The position numbers and the translations under genes are program-made. A stretch of 64,000 nucleotides of DNA. Source: Thiomicrorhabdus chilensis DSM 12352. Its GTDB lineage: Bacteria > Pseudomonadota > Gammaproteobacteria > Thiomicrospirales > Thiomicrospiraceae. Below the pieces are notes generated by a model, which saw only the letters and a program-made list of their open reading frames with translations, was not told the origin of the DNA and made no database searches. Location: assembly GCF_000483485.1 (NCBI RefSeq), contig NZ_KI519609.1, positions 293,026-357,025 of the forward strand, written 5' to 3'. Shown here one piece after another: positions 9,676 through 18,147 of the stretch; the stretch's first letter is position 1; each line of letters starts with the position of its first letter.

Positions 9676-10422
9676 ATGTTAGAAGTCTTTAAAAATCTTT
9701 GGTTTCGAGATCCTAAAGAAGAAACGCTTTTTATCAATGATGTGGCCGTGCGAATTCGTGCCGGTTTTTTGCTGTTCATTCCGATCTATATGAGTTTTAC
9801 ACTCTACGATGCGGTGTTTGTCTCGAGCTGGATTGTGGATGGCAATACCGCAGTTGACAGCGGGGATATGGATTGGGACTACCATATCATCTATCATGTG
9901 GATGCGATTAAACGTGCCTATGATTACACTTTCCAGACTTGGGTATTGTTTTACGGGCTGTTTGAAATGTTGGCCGGCATGTTTGTGTGGAGTTCCAGGT
10001 TGTCGCCGATTATTATGCTTTCAAGCTTTTTGGCCAGACATCAAAAGCCGGTATGGAAGCCGTTAGTACCTAAGCGTTTTGCTTGGGGACTGGGGTCAAC
10101 CTTTATCATTGTCTGTTTGATCTTTTTCAATCCGGAAGTGTTTGCCCATTGGGTCAACGCGATTTGGGGGTCAACTTTGTTGCCGACCACATCCAATTAC
10201 ATGTCGCCTTATATCCCCGTTGTCTTGGTTTGGGTTTGTTTAGGTTTCATGTGGCTGGAAACCGTTCTTGGCTTCTGTGTGGGCTGTAAAATTCATGCTT
10301 TACTGGTATGGATGGGGGTCTTCAAGGAAGAATGTGAAGCCTGCAACAATATCGACTGGGAAGAGATAGCTAGAAAAAACAAAGAACGCCAGGCGGCGGA
10401 GCAACAGGAACCCAAGAGCTAA
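9676..10422 (+). CDS. DUF4395-type integral membrane protein
   Basis: This 248-residue protein has four or so hydrophobic segments: near residues 28-50, 90-115, 135-158 and 175-215. The C-terminal half holds the signature WLETVLGFCVGCKIHALLVW, a conserved CxGC placed in a membrane helix, which is typical of DUF4395. A second pair, CEAC, follows in the cytoplasmic tail, which ends charged and Gln-rich. DUF4395 proteins are often found with thioredoxin or rhodanese-like functions, so a thiol or sulfur role is plausible but unproven. A Rho-independent terminator separates it from the downstream ovothiol genes. Confidence 0.8.
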   Translation: MLEVFKNLWFRDPKEETLFINDVAVRIRAGFLLFIPIYMSFTLYDAVFVSSWIVDGNTAVDSGDMDWDYHIIYHVDAIKRAYDYTFQTWVLFYGLFEMLAGMFVWSSRLSPIIMLSSFLARHQKPVWKPLVPKRFAWGLGSTFIIVCLIFFNPEVFAHWVNAIWGSTLLPTTSNYMSPYIPVVLVWVCLGFMWLETVLGFCVGCKIHALLVWMGVFKEECEACNNIDWEEIARKNKERQAAEQQEPKS

Positions 10423-10482
10423 GGTCCGCAAGCCGCGATATGTCCTTAAGTTCTGAGTATGAATTCTCGCTGGCATTATATT

Positions 10483-10514
10483 AAAAGCACAAGCCAAAAA
10501 CTTGTGCTTTTTTG
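10483..10514 (+). terminator. Rho-independent terminator
   Basis: An 11-bp stem AAAAGCACAAG / CTTGTGCTTTT with a short A-rich loop is followed by a run of T. It lies about 60 bp after the DUF4395 gene and insulates it from ovoA. Confidence 0.85.
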
Positions 10515-10670
10515 TTGGCGGCCAGGCGAGAATCTTGAGTCGTCAGCCGGTTATCGAATCAGATATCCAACGATTTAAGCCTCATTGTATAAGTTTTGTG
10601 TTAATTTATAACGCATGATTCACTCATTCATTGAATGAGCTGTAATGAACGAAAATCTATGGGAGTGTTC

Positions 10671-12800
10671 ATGTTGACTCGATCCGATCTTATCGCTAAA
10701 CCGGTTATTCTTAATCAGGGTGAGATTGAAAGCAAGCGTGCCGAAATCAAAGCCTATTTCAATCTGACCTATGACAGTTATGAAACTTTGTTTGAAAGTT
10801 TGAAGTCCGACGAGGCTTATTATCTGCGTCCTTGTGAATTGCGTCATCCCCTTATTTTCTATTTTGGCCATACCGCCACTTTTTTCACCAACAAGCTGGT
10901 GCTTGCCAAGCTTCTGCCGAAACGCATCAATCCCAAAATCGAATCCATGTGTGCCATTGGCGTGGACGAGATGTCCTGGGACGATTTAAATGACGAGCAT
11001 TACGACTGGCCGAGTGTGGATGCGGTGCGTCAATACCGTAATCAGGTGCGTGATGCCGTGAATGCCTTGATTGATGAAGTGGATTTCTCCTTGCCGATCG
11101 ACTGGCAAAGTCCGATGTGGCCCATCATGATGGGCATTGAACATGAACGCATTCATTTGGAAACCTCTTCGGTTTTGATTCGACAGTTGCCTTTGGATTC
11201 GGTGCAGCCTCATGCATTGTTTCCGCTGTGTCCGAATTCCGCCAGCGCCCCCCTCAACGGTTTGCTGGAGGTGCCGGCGGGAGAGGTGAATATTAATCAT
11301 CACGATCCGGCGGAAACCTATGGTTGGGATAATGAATACGGTGAACACCATGCCCAGGTTGCGTCCTTTAAAGCCAGCACTTTTTTGGCCTCTAATCAGG
11401 AGTTTTTGGAGTTTGTCGAAGCGGGTGGCTACGACAATCCCGAATATTGGGACGAAGAGGGCAATCGCTGGCGACAGTTTACTCCGGATAAGCATCCAAC
11501 CTTTTGGATGAAAAAAGCCGATGGCTGGTGGTTGCGCTGTATGACCGAAGAGATTCCGATGCCGTGGAATTGGCCGGTCGAGGTCAATTACCTGGAGGCG
11601 CAGGCGTTCTGTAACTGGAAAGGACATCAAACTAACCGACCGATTCGCCTGCCGAGTGAGGATGAGTATTTGCGTTTGCTTGAGTTCAGTCAGGCGCAAA
11701 AACTGCAATCTCAAGCCAACCTGAATTTGCAGCAGTACGCTTCCTCAACACCAGTCGATCAATTTGAAAGCAACGGTTTTTATGATGTCATCGGCAATGT
11801 CTGGCAATGGACACAAACCCCGATTTACCCCTATGACGGTTTCAAGGTGCATCCGCTGTACGATGACTTCACCACGCCGACATTTGATAACCAGCACAAC
11901 CTTTTCAAGGGCGGCAGCTGGATCTCTACCGGAAACGAAATCAACGGCCATTCGCGTTACGCTTTCCGTCGTCACTTTTTCCAGCATGCCGGTTTTCGTT
12001 ACATTGAGTCCGAACAGAAAGTACAAACCCATTTTTCTACGTATGAAACCGATAATTCGGTCTCTCAGTATTGTGAATTTCATTACGGTGAGGAATATTT
12101 TGGCGTGCCGAATTTCGCCCGGGCCTATGCCAATCTGTCCATACAGGCTGTAGAAGAAGATGCCGCTTTTAAAGGTCGAGGTGACCTCAAGGTGCTGGAA
12201 GTTGGTTGTTCGGTGGGGCGCGCCAGTTTTGAACTCGCCAAGCGTTTTGCTCAAGTCACCGGGTTGGATTTCTCGGCGCGTTTCATCCAGGTGGCTAATC
12301 AGCTCAAAGAGTCTGGCAATGTGCTTTACACCATACCCCGTGAAGGCGAGATCATGGAGTTTAAGGAATCCACCTTGGCGGATTTGGGTTTGGCGGATCA
12401 TGCCCATAAATGCGAGTTCCTGCAACAGGATGCCACCAACCTGAAACCCATTTTCAGCGGATATGACATGATTGTGGCGGTGAACCTCATTGACCGCTTG
12501 TACGAACCCAAGAAGTTTCTTGAAACCATTCATCAGCGATTAAATGACGGGGGGCTGCTGTTGCTGGCTTCACCTTACACTTGGCTGGAAGAATATACTG
12601 CAAAAGAGCACTGGCTGGGCGGCTACAAGGACGCGCACAGCGGAGAGAATGTCACCACTCTTGAGGGGGTGCATGCCATTCTGGATACGGAGTTCGATTT
12701 GGTCAAAGCGCCGTTTGATTTGCCGTTTGTGATTCGTGAAACGCAACGCAAGTTCCAGCATACGATGTCTGAAGTGACGCTCTGGAAAAAGAAAGGGTGA
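10671..12800 (+). CDS. ovoA: 5-histidylcysteine sulfoxide synthase / 5-thiohistidine N-methyltransferase OvoA
   Basis: OvoA is the bifunctional non-haem iron enzyme of ovothiol A synthesis. It couples cysteine to histidine with O2 to give the histidylcysteine sulfoxide, and its C-terminal domain later methylates the imidazole. Three modules are visible (numbering from ATG 10671). A DinB/EgtB-like N-terminal domain has His67 in FGHTA and the HxxxHxE motif in EHERIHLE (His158, His162, Glu164). A formylglycine-generating-enzyme-type domain follows (about 215-470, with GNVWQWT and FKGGSW). A SAM methyltransferase domain starts near 490 (LEVGCSVGRASFEL). The fused methyltransferase distinguishes OvoA from EgtB. 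ATG 10671 has GGGAG five bases upstream; an in-frame ATG at 10635 is unlikely. A PLP lyase gene follows 10 bp later. Confidence 0.93.
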   Translation: MLTRSDLIAKPVILNQGEIESKRAEIKAYFNLTYDSYETLFESLKSDEAYYLRPCELRHPLIFYFGHTATFFTNKLVLAKLLPKRINPKIESMCAIGVDEMSWDDLNDEHYDWPSVDAVRQYRNQVRDAVNALIDEVDFSLPIDWQSPMWPIMMGIEHERIHLETSSVLIRQLPLDSVQPHALFPLCPNSASAPLNGLLEVPAGEVNINHHDPAETYGWDNEYGEHHAQVASFKASTFLASNQEFLEFVEAGGYDNPEYWDEEGNRWRQFTPDKHPTFWMKKADGWWLRCMTEEIPMPWNWPVEVNYLEAQAFCNWKGHQTNRPIRLPSEDEYLRLLEFSQAQKLQSQANLNLQQYASSTPVDQFESNGFYDVIGNVWQWTQTPIYPYDGFKVHPLYDDFTTPTFDNQHNLFKGGSWISTGNEINGHSRYAFRRHFFQHAGFRYIESEQKVQTHFSTYETDNSVSQYCEFHYGEEYFGVPNFARAYANLSIQAVEEDAAFKGRGDLKVLEVGCSVGRASFELAKRFAQVTGLDFSARFIQVANQLKESGNVLYTIPREGEIMEFKESTLADLGLADHAHKCEFLQQDATNLKPIFSGYDMIVAVNLIDRLYEPKKFLETIHQRLNDGGLLLLASPYTWLEEYTAKEHWLGGYKDAHSGENVTTLEGVHAILDTEFDLVKAPFDLPFVIRETQRKFQHTMSEVTLWKKKG

Positions 12801-12810
12801 GTTTCCAGTG

Positions 12811-14001
12811 ATGCAGGATCTCAACACCCCCATTTCCCGAGAGGGCACCTGTTCCGAAAAGTATGAATTGCGTCAGGCGCTGTTCGGTTCCGATGAGGTG
12901 TTGCCGATGTGGGTGGCGGACATGGATTTGCCGACACCTGATTTTATTCTGCAGGCTTTGAAGGAGCGGTTGGAGCATCCGATACTCGGGTATTCCATCA
13001 CGCCCGATTCGGTTTATCAGGCCATCATCGACTGGCAATCGCAGCACGATTACCGGGTCACAAAATCGCAGATTGTATTCACTCATAATGTCGCCAACGG
13101 TTTTTTTATGGCGGTGGAAGCCTTTAGCGAACCGGGAGAGACGGTGCTGGTGCAAACACCGGTCTATCCGCCGTTTTTAAAAGCCCCCAAACAAAATGGA
13201 AGGCGTTTGGTCGAAGCGCCGTTGCAATTAGACAGCGGCCACTACCAAATCGATTTTGATGCCTTTGAGAAAACGGTGGAAGAGCAGCAGGTGAAACTCT
13301 TTCTGTTTTGTCACCCGCAGAACCCATCCGGTCGCGTTTGGCAAGGTGCGGAACTGGAACGCCTGGCCGACATCTGTTTACGCCACGGGGTGACCATCGT
13401 ATCCGACGAAATCCATTCCGACCTGGTGTATGCGGGTAACCGGCATATTCCCATGGCCTCACTATCGGAAAGGGTCGCCAACATTACCGTGACCCTAAAC
13501 TCGCCCGGCAAGACATTCAATCTCGGCGGTTTGCAGATCGGTTATGCGCTGATCGCCAACCCGGATTTGAAAGCGGCTTACCTCAAGGTGTGCGATGCGG
13601 TTTCGATCCATGAATTGAACCTGTTTGCGATGTTTGCTTTGCAAGCCGCCTACTCAAAACAGGGCCAGAACTGGCGTAACCGTTTGTTGGGGCATTTTGA
13701 AGCCAATATCAATCAGTTGGAACGTTTTTTTGGCGACTACCTGCCGCAAGTCAGGGTCATGCGTCCTCAAGCGTCTTATTTGGTCTGGCTGGATTTCAGG
13801 GAGTTGTTTGATGACCATCAACAGCTCAAAAAGTGGTTGGTGGAACACGCTAAATTAGGATTGAATGATGGTGAGAGTTTTGCCGGGAAGAGCGGGGATG
13901 GCCAAGGATTCATGCGCATCAACCTAGCTGTGTCTAAACCGGTTTTACAACAGGCTTTAAACCAGTTGAAAGCCGCTGTTGATGTCCTGCATCCATCCTG
14001 A
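12811..14001 (+). CDS. ovoB: PLP-dependent C-S beta-lyase of the PatB/MalY family, candidate OvoB
   Basis: This is a fold-type I aminotransferase-like protein of 396 residues. Family features are VADMDLPTP at the N-terminus, CHPQNPSGRVW, the Asp of SDEIHSDL that contacts the pyridine nitrogen, the Schiff-base lysine in NSPGKTFNLGGLQ, and a C-terminal arginine in FMRINLAVS. PatB/MalY proteins cleave cystathionine and other cysteine S-conjugates. Because the gene follows ovoA within about 10 bp, the likely job is cleavage of the histidylcysteine sulfoxide to 5-thiohistidine, the second step to ovothiol; that is inference from context. Translation probably starts at ATG 12811 rather than the GTG at 12808. 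Confidence 0.85.
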   Translation: MQDLNTPISREGTCSEKYELRQALFGSDEVLPMWVADMDLPTPDFILQALKERLEHPILGYSITPDSVYQAIIDWQSQHDYRVTKSQIVFTHNVANGFFMAVEAFSEPGETVLVQTPVYPPFLKAPKQNGRRLVEAPLQLDSGHYQIDFDAFEKTVEEQQVKLFLFCHPQNPSGRVWQGAELERLADICLRHGVTIVSDEIHSDLVYAGNRHIPMASLSERVANITVTLNSPGKTFNLGGLQIGYALIANPDLKAAYLKVCDAVSIHELNLFAMFALQAAYSKQGQNWRNRLLGHFEANINQLERFFGDYLPQVRVMRPQASYLVWLDFRELFDDHQQLKKWLVEHAKLGLNDGESFAGKSGDGQGFMRINLAVSKPVLQQALNQLKAAVDVLHPS

Positions 14002-14017
14002 CCAGGCCTGCTGAATT

Positions 14018-14092
14018 TGGCGCAGCCACCAGGACTCGAACCTGGAACGGCCCCTTAGGAGGGGGCTGTTATATCCCTTTAACTATAGCCGC
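14018..14092 (-). tRNA. tRNA-Arg (anticodon CCT)
   Basis: The minus strand folds as a complete tRNA. The acceptor stem is GCGGCTA with TGGCTGC, and the D stem is GTTA/TAAC. The anticodon stem GCCCC/GGGGC encloses loop CTCCTAA (anticodon CCT, reading AGG). The T stem CCAGG/CCTGG has loop TTCGAGT. Discriminator G is followed by a genome-encoded CCA (14020-14018). The gene is convergent with ovoB. Confidence 0.95.
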
Positions 14093-14101
14093 GTGGCGGT
14101 T

Positions 14102-14129
14102 ATTTTAGCAGTTTTTTGCTTCTTGTTAA
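14102..14129 (-). promoter_or_regulatory. Putative promoter of tRNA-Arg
   Basis: On the minus strand, TTAACA (14129-14124) and TAAAAT (14107-14102) are separated by 16 bp and sit just before the tRNA 5' end. The predicted leader would be only about 3 nt, so this is tentative. Confidence 0.4.
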
Positions 14130-14172
14130 GTCCAGTTTGTTTTTGATGAAGAGGCCGAATATCTTTCCGGGT

Positions 14173-14805
14173 TCAGGCACCCCACAAGAGTTTCAAAGCT
14201 AAGGCAAGGAACAGCATGGCCGTGATTCGGTACAGCAGGACTTGGGCGTTTGGGGATTCTGCAAGCCAGGGTTTGATGAAGCCGGCCAGTAATGCAAAGC
14301 TCGAAAACACCAGAAAGGTGATGAAAATGACCAACAGGCCGAGAATAAAGATCTGTTGTTCGATTGAGCCGTTTTCTGCACGCGCGAACTGGGGCAGAAA
14401 TGCCAAAAAGAAAATCGAGACTTTCGGATTTGATAAGTTCATTAACAGACCGCGTCGGTAGAACTGCATAGCCTTGAGGTTATTACTTGGCGCGTTGCTT
14501 TGGGGATTGGCGTGGCTCTTTGCTGCTTGCCAAGCTTGCCAGGCAAGGTAAACCAGATAGAGAGCTCCGAGCGTTTTCAGCGCCATAAAGGCGGCGGGTG
14601 AGGTTTGCAGCAGGGCGGCCACGCCCAAGGCCACTGCACTGGTGTGGATAATCAGCCCGCTGCACAGCCCCAGAATGATGATGAGGCCGGTGCGATACCC
14701 GTGTTGCGCCGATTGCGTCAAGACAAAGAGGTTGTCCGGTCCTGGCGCAAGACCGATCAGAACGGTGGCGAAGACAAATGGAAGCAGTAAATCCAATGGA
14801 ATCAT
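14173..14805 (-). CDS. LysE/RhtB family amino-acid exporter
   Basis: This 210-residue inner-membrane protein has about six hydrophobic segments and the LysE-superfamily N-terminal signature LAPGPDNLFVL. A later segment, LLMNLSNPKVSIFFLAFLPQF, is the conserved NPK motif of RhtB-type transporters. Such proteins export amino acids or their analogues (homoserine, threonine, lysine). The substrate here is unknown. It stands alone between tRNA-Arg and a 270-bp gap before the next gene. Confidence 0.88.
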   Translation of the reverse strand: MIPLDLLLPFVFATVLIGLAPGPDNLFVLTQSAQHGYRTGLIIILGLCSGLIIHTSAVALGVAALLQTSPAAFMALKTLGALYLVYLAWQAWQAAKSHANPQSNAPSNNLKAMQFYRRGLLMNLSNPKVSIFFLAFLPQFARAENGSIEQQIFILGLLVIFITFLVFSSFALLAGFIKPWLAESPNAQVLLYRITAMLFLALALKLLWGA

Positions 14806-15073
14806 GCAGGAATATCTCTTGGGGAACCCTTTTATTGGTCAGTCAGAAAGCAGGCCGCGTTTAAGTTTGTTTAAAGGTTATGCTAGCACTTTATTGGCAT
14901 GAACCCTAAGCCTAAAATCCCTATCGACAGGCCTGCTTAAAATTCGAACGGGGTTAAAGATGAGGCTTCGATCCGTTTTAAGTTGACTTTACTTATACAT
15001 AAGCTGTACATTGAATTTGTGTCAAAAGATTGCAAATCAATGCAAACGAATGAAGTGAAGAAGTCTGGAGTGG

Positions 15074-16042
15074 ATGGTGGGCAAGTTTAACGCACTGGAT
15101 AAAATGAGGCGATCTGCCTGGCTGGGTTTGATGGCCTTATTTCTGAGCGTGTCTGCTCAGGCGGGATATTCCAGTCCAGGGCTGAAGGTCACGTTACAGG
15201 AACAGGAATTGATATTTCATGTTGAAGGTCAGGCTGATTTAGGTACGGTGTTTATACTGGGCGGCGGCCCGGGATTTACCAGCTGGAACCTGGAACCCAT
15301 TCAAAAACAGGTGGCTGACCAAGGGTATCAGGCTGTGGTGATGGATATGCAAGGCATCGGCGAGAATATCAGGCCTTTCCAAAAACCGATCCTGGAGACC
15401 TGGGTGGCACAGATAGAGGCGGTCAGGCAGGCCTTAAACGCACAGCCGGTTACTTTGATTGGCCATTCCTGGGGCGCCCTGATGGCGATGCTGTATATCG
15501 AACGTCATTCTCAGCAGGTTGATAAATTGATTTTGTTGAACCCGGTGGATCCCGAAAAAAAGGCGATGATCCATCTGACCACCGAAATACATCAGCGCAA
15601 TTTAGATCAACAGAATCCGCAATGGGATAATGAGCAGGCCTGGGATAATGATATTGGCGACAGTCAGGCGCAATTGGAGCGCATCACCTTACGCCAGATT
15701 CAACAGGTATTGCCCACCTATTTTTATGATTATTCGCAAGGTGTCGCTTACGCTAATCAATTTAGCAGTCGCGATTTCAATATCGATTTAAACGTTTCCG
15801 CGTGGAAAGAGTATGACCGCCATCCGCTGAATTATGAGCTTTTTGAAAAGTGGCGCAAGCCGGTCTATTTCATGGAGTGTCGCCAGGATCACTTAATGCC
15901 TTATAATTTACAGGCCATGCAGGCACAAATCGACTTCAGACGGGTTGACCTGTTGGAGTCATGCGGCCACTTCCCTTGGGTGGAAAAACCGCACGCTTTC
16001 AAAGCCCTTATTAAGGCTTATTTGAACGACCCGATTCATTAA
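15074..16042 (+). CDS. Exported alpha/beta hydrolase (proline iminopeptidase-like)
   Basis: This is an alpha/beta hydrolase of up to 322 residues. It has an oxyanion-hole loop LGGGPGFTSW similar to the HGGPG of proline iminopeptidases, the nucleophile elbow GHSWGAL, an acid candidate in ECRQDHLMP and the catalytic histidine in ESCGHFPW. Translation may begin at ATG 15104; from there the sequence forms a signal peptide ending AQA then GYSS, predicting periplasmic export. No close cofactor or pathway clue exists. It is followed at short spacing by the CPXCG gene and pdxH. CAGGCCTG (15635-15642) and two CAGGCCTT near-matches lie in the coding region. Confidence 0.82.
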   Translation: MVGKFNALDKMRRSAWLGLMALFLSVSAQAGYSSPGLKVTLQEQELIFHVEGQADLGTVFILGGGPGFTSWNLEPIQKQVADQGYQAVVMDMQGIGENIRPFQKPILETWVAQIEAVRQALNAQPVTLIGHSWGALMAMLYIERHSQQVDKLILLNPVDPEKKAMIHLTTEIHQRNLDQQNPQWDNEQAWDNDIGDSQAQLERITLRQIQQVLPTYFYDYSQGVAYANQFSSRDFNIDLNVSAWKEYDRHPLNYELFEKWRKPVYFMECRQDHLMPYNLQAMQAQIDFRRVDLLESCGHFPWVEKPHAFKALIKAYLNDPIH

Positions 16043-16056
16043 ACAGGTAAAATGTC

Positions 16057-16257
16057 ATGCACAGCGGTTTGTTAAGCAGTCAGCAGGTTCAGTGTCCCTA
16101 TTGTTGGGAGATGATTGAAATCGTCGTCGATGAGAGCGCTGTGGAACAAGATTACATCGAGGATTGCAGTGTGTGCTGCCGTCCAATCCATTTTAGAATC
16201 CACTTGGATGAACAAGGCCAAATGGAGATAGAAGCACTACACGAAGAGGAGTTTTAG
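16057..16257 (+). CDS. CPXCG-motif cysteine-rich small protein
   Basis: This 66-residue acidic protein has the motif CPYC near residue 18 and a second pair CSVCC about 25 residues later, a probable zinc ribbon. It belongs to the widespread but poorly understood CPXCG cysteine-rich family. The stop codon abuts the pdxH start, so the two are co-translated; the functional link is not known. Confidence 0.85.
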   Translation: MHSGLLSSQQVQCPYCWEMIEIVVDESAVEQDYIEDCSVCCRPIHFRIHLDEQGQMEIEALHEEEF

Positions 16258-16911
16258 ATGACCGAATCGGTTGAACTCAATTTGCATGACCTCAGACGGC
16301 GTTATTTGAAAGATGGGCTGGATGAATCCAATACCGATGCCAATCCATTCAAACAATTTGAACTTTGGTTCAAACAGGCACAAGAGGCGGATCTGCTAGA
16401 GCCCAATGCGATGGTGGTCGCAACGGTAAACGCCGATTTACAGCCCTCAACACGCACGGTTTTGCTAAAGTTGTTTGATGAGCGCGGTTTTGTATTTTTT
16501 ACCAATTACACCAGCCAAAAGGCCAAAGACATTGCCCACAACCCCAAAGTGGCTTTGCAGTTTAATTGGCTTGATCTGGAGCGCCAAGTGAAGATACTCG
16601 GTGTGGCCGAAAAGATCTCCATGGCCGAATCAATGAAATATTTCGCCAGCCGGCCTAAAGGCAGTCAGATTGGTGCCTGGGTCAGTCAGCAAAGTGAGGT
16701 GGTCTCTTCCAAACAGGTTTTGATGGCGCAGTTCTCCAAACTGAAAGACAAGTTCAAGCAGGGTGAGGTGCCGTTTCCGGATTTCTGGGGCGGCTATCGC
16801 GTGGTGCCCAGCCAGATCGAATTCTGGCAGGGCGGGGATAATCGTTTGCACGATCGCATCTGTTATCAAAGAATGGATGGGCAGTGGCAAAAGTCGCGCT
16901 TAGCTCCTTAA
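16258..16911 (+). CDS. pdxH: Pyridoxamine 5'-phosphate oxidase PdxH
   Basis: This FMN enzyme oxidises pyridoxamine or pyridoxine 5'-phosphate to pyridoxal 5'-phosphate. The 217 residues match the family length. Visible family features are STRTVLLKLFDERGFVFFTNY, the SQKAKD phosphate-binding stretch, FNWLDLERQVKILG, the ASRPKGSQIGAWVSQQS segment, and the C-terminal EFWQGGDNRLHDR with the final RLAP. The ATG directly follows the stop of the CPXCG gene. It supplies PLP, the cofactor of the OvoB-type lyase, but the two loci are not an operon. Confidence 0.97.
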   Translation: MTESVELNLHDLRRRYLKDGLDESNTDANPFKQFELWFKQAQEADLLEPNAMVVATVNADLQPSTRTVLLKLFDERGFVFFTNYTSQKAKDIAHNPKVALQFNWLDLERQVKILGVAEKISMAESMKYFASRPKGSQIGAWVSQQSEVVSSKQVLMAQFSKLKDKFKQGEVPFPDFWGGYRVVPSQIEFWQGGDNRLHDRICYQRMDGQWQKSRLAP

Positions 16912-16992
16912 CCTTTCCAGCACTTGATCCGAACTAAAATCAGGCGGACAGAAAAAAGCTTTCTGTGCGTCAACCTTGATGCGCGTCGGATC

Positions 16993-17319
16993 CTACTTAA
17001 AGTATTTATCGATCTCTTCGTAAACGATCTCGATATACATCATTTTGGGCCCGCCGCCCATCACCACCGCCATCATCGCAGCTTCCAAAATCTCTTCTTT
17101 ATTGGCTCCGGCATCGACACAGCCCTTTACATGCACAGCGATGCACCAGGCGCACTGAAAGGCGACCCCCAAAGAGCATAACATCAGGTGTTTGGTTTTC
17201 TCGTCGAGTGCGCCTTCGGCTTCGGCGGCTTTGATAAATGCCGAAAAGCTTTTGAGTTGGTCTGGCATGTCCTGCATTAGGCGTGACATGACCGAACCGG
17301 CTTCTTCTAATCGTTCCAT
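16993..17319 (-). CDS. AhpD-like carboxymuconolactone decarboxylase family protein
   Basis: This 108-residue all-helical protein carries the AhpD-type CxxC in FQCAWCIAVHVKGC, followed by the conserved helix EEILEAAMMAVVMGGGP. Family members are peroxidase-linked disulfide reductases or decarboxylases. The CxxC and downstream histidine favour a thiol-disulfide or peroxidase-coupled role. ATG 17319 is chosen because the minus strand reads GAGGGAAACACC immediately before it, a strong ribosome-binding site; the longer frame to 17367 runs through a palindrome. The 20-bp palindrome at 17349-17368 lies upstream and could be its operator. Confidence 0.87.
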   Translation of the reverse strand: MERLEEAGSVMSRLMQDMPDQLKSFSAFIKAAEAEGALDEKTKHLMLCSLGVAFQCAWCIAVHVKGCVDAGANKEEILEAAMMAVVMGGGPKMMYIEIVYEEIDKYFK

Positions 17320-17348
17320 GGTGTTTCCCTCAAAATTTACATTAATAA

Positions 17349-17368
17349 AATGAACAGGCCTGTTCATT
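17349..17368. promoter_or_regulatory. 20-bp perfect palindrome upstream of the AhpD-like gene
   Basis: The sequence AATGAACAGGCCTGTTCATT is a perfect inverted repeat with the CAGGCCTG octamer at its centre. Its length and TGAAC half-sites resemble TetR-family operators, and its position 30-50 bp before the start codon suits a repressor site. It may alternatively be an extended copy of the iterated octamer. No tetR gene is nearby. Confidence 0.45.
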
Positions 17369-17497
17369 AAACCTTATGTTAGGGGGGCAACAATAATCAA
17401 TGTTTTCAATGATGGTTAAAGCCCTTTTATCAGCAAGCCAATAACTTGATACAAGCCACCGTTTCTAGTCACTTAAGTCACTTAAACGCTGGCCGGG

Positions 17498-18037
17498 TCA
17501 TTCAGGCTGGTCAAGCGCTCCCAGGCGCACCATGCGGTATTCTCTGCTGACGGTATCCAATTGATAGATGTTGAAATTGGTGTCGATATCAAAGTCCGGC
17601 AAACGTTTGGCATAGTTGGTGGAAAGGCTACCCTCGGGGGAGTGGACACGGTGGAATACCTGCGGCTCCCAGCCTAAAATGGCGGCGCCATCGTAGATTT
17701 TTTGGCCGTTGTGATAAATCGCATCGGCCGTCACTTCAAACTGCTCGACTTTACCATGTTGGGTCGAATAGAGTTCCACCAGGCGTTTGCCTTGATGCAC
17801 CATCAGCTTATCTTCCTGATCGGTGTGCATATACCAGTACCAGGTGTCGTCACCGGCAATCAACGGGCTTTTCCCGCCGGGTTCATGAATAACCAAGTCC
17901 ACCCCGGACAAGCCGTCGACGACGCCTTCAATGTTGAAAAACTGAACTTTGGGGGTGGAGCGCAGGGTTTTCAGCGGGATGATAAAACACAGGTTTTCGA
18001 TATACACCGTGCGTTTTCCGGCTTCATTTAAGGGCAT
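17498..18037 (-). CDS. Conserved hypothetical protein, cupin-like
   Basis: I do not recognise a named family for this 179-residue soluble protein. It is rich in beta-strand-like alternation, has no signal peptide or membrane segment, and contains a histidine-bearing strand near the C-terminus (GWEPQVFHRVHSPEG) plus VDLVIHEPGGKSP earlier. This could fit a cupin-like barrel binding a metal. ATG 18037 has AAGG about seven bases upstream. It is not obviously co-transcribed with its neighbours. Confidence 0.6.
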   Translation of the reverse strand: MPLNEAGKRTVYIENLCFIIPLKTLRSTPKVQFFNIEGVVDGLSGVDLVIHEPGGKSPLIAGDDTWYWYMHTDQEDKLMVHQGKRLVELYSTQHGKVEQFEVTADAIYHNGQKIYDGAAILGWEPQVFHRVHSPEGSLSTNYAKRLPDFDIDTNFNIYQLDTVSREYRMVRLGALDQPE

Positions 18038-18147
18038 GCTTAAGACCTTTTTAATTGAGTGGATGTGTATTGATAAGCTGACAAACTGATAAGGCGGAAC
18101 CCATCGTCGGAGAGCCCATCACCAGGGCATTCGGCGATGGTGGTTTT

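Noticed and set aside
14018-14092. tRNA-Arg as an integration site for a genomic island
   Set aside because: I see no integrase gene and no direct repeat of the tRNA 3' end in the flanking genes.
15370-15435. CAGGCCTT and other one-base variants of the octamer (also AAGGCCTG near 9448, TAGGCCTG near 39519)
   Set aside because: Excluded from the count to keep only perfect matches; a few such variants are expected by chance.
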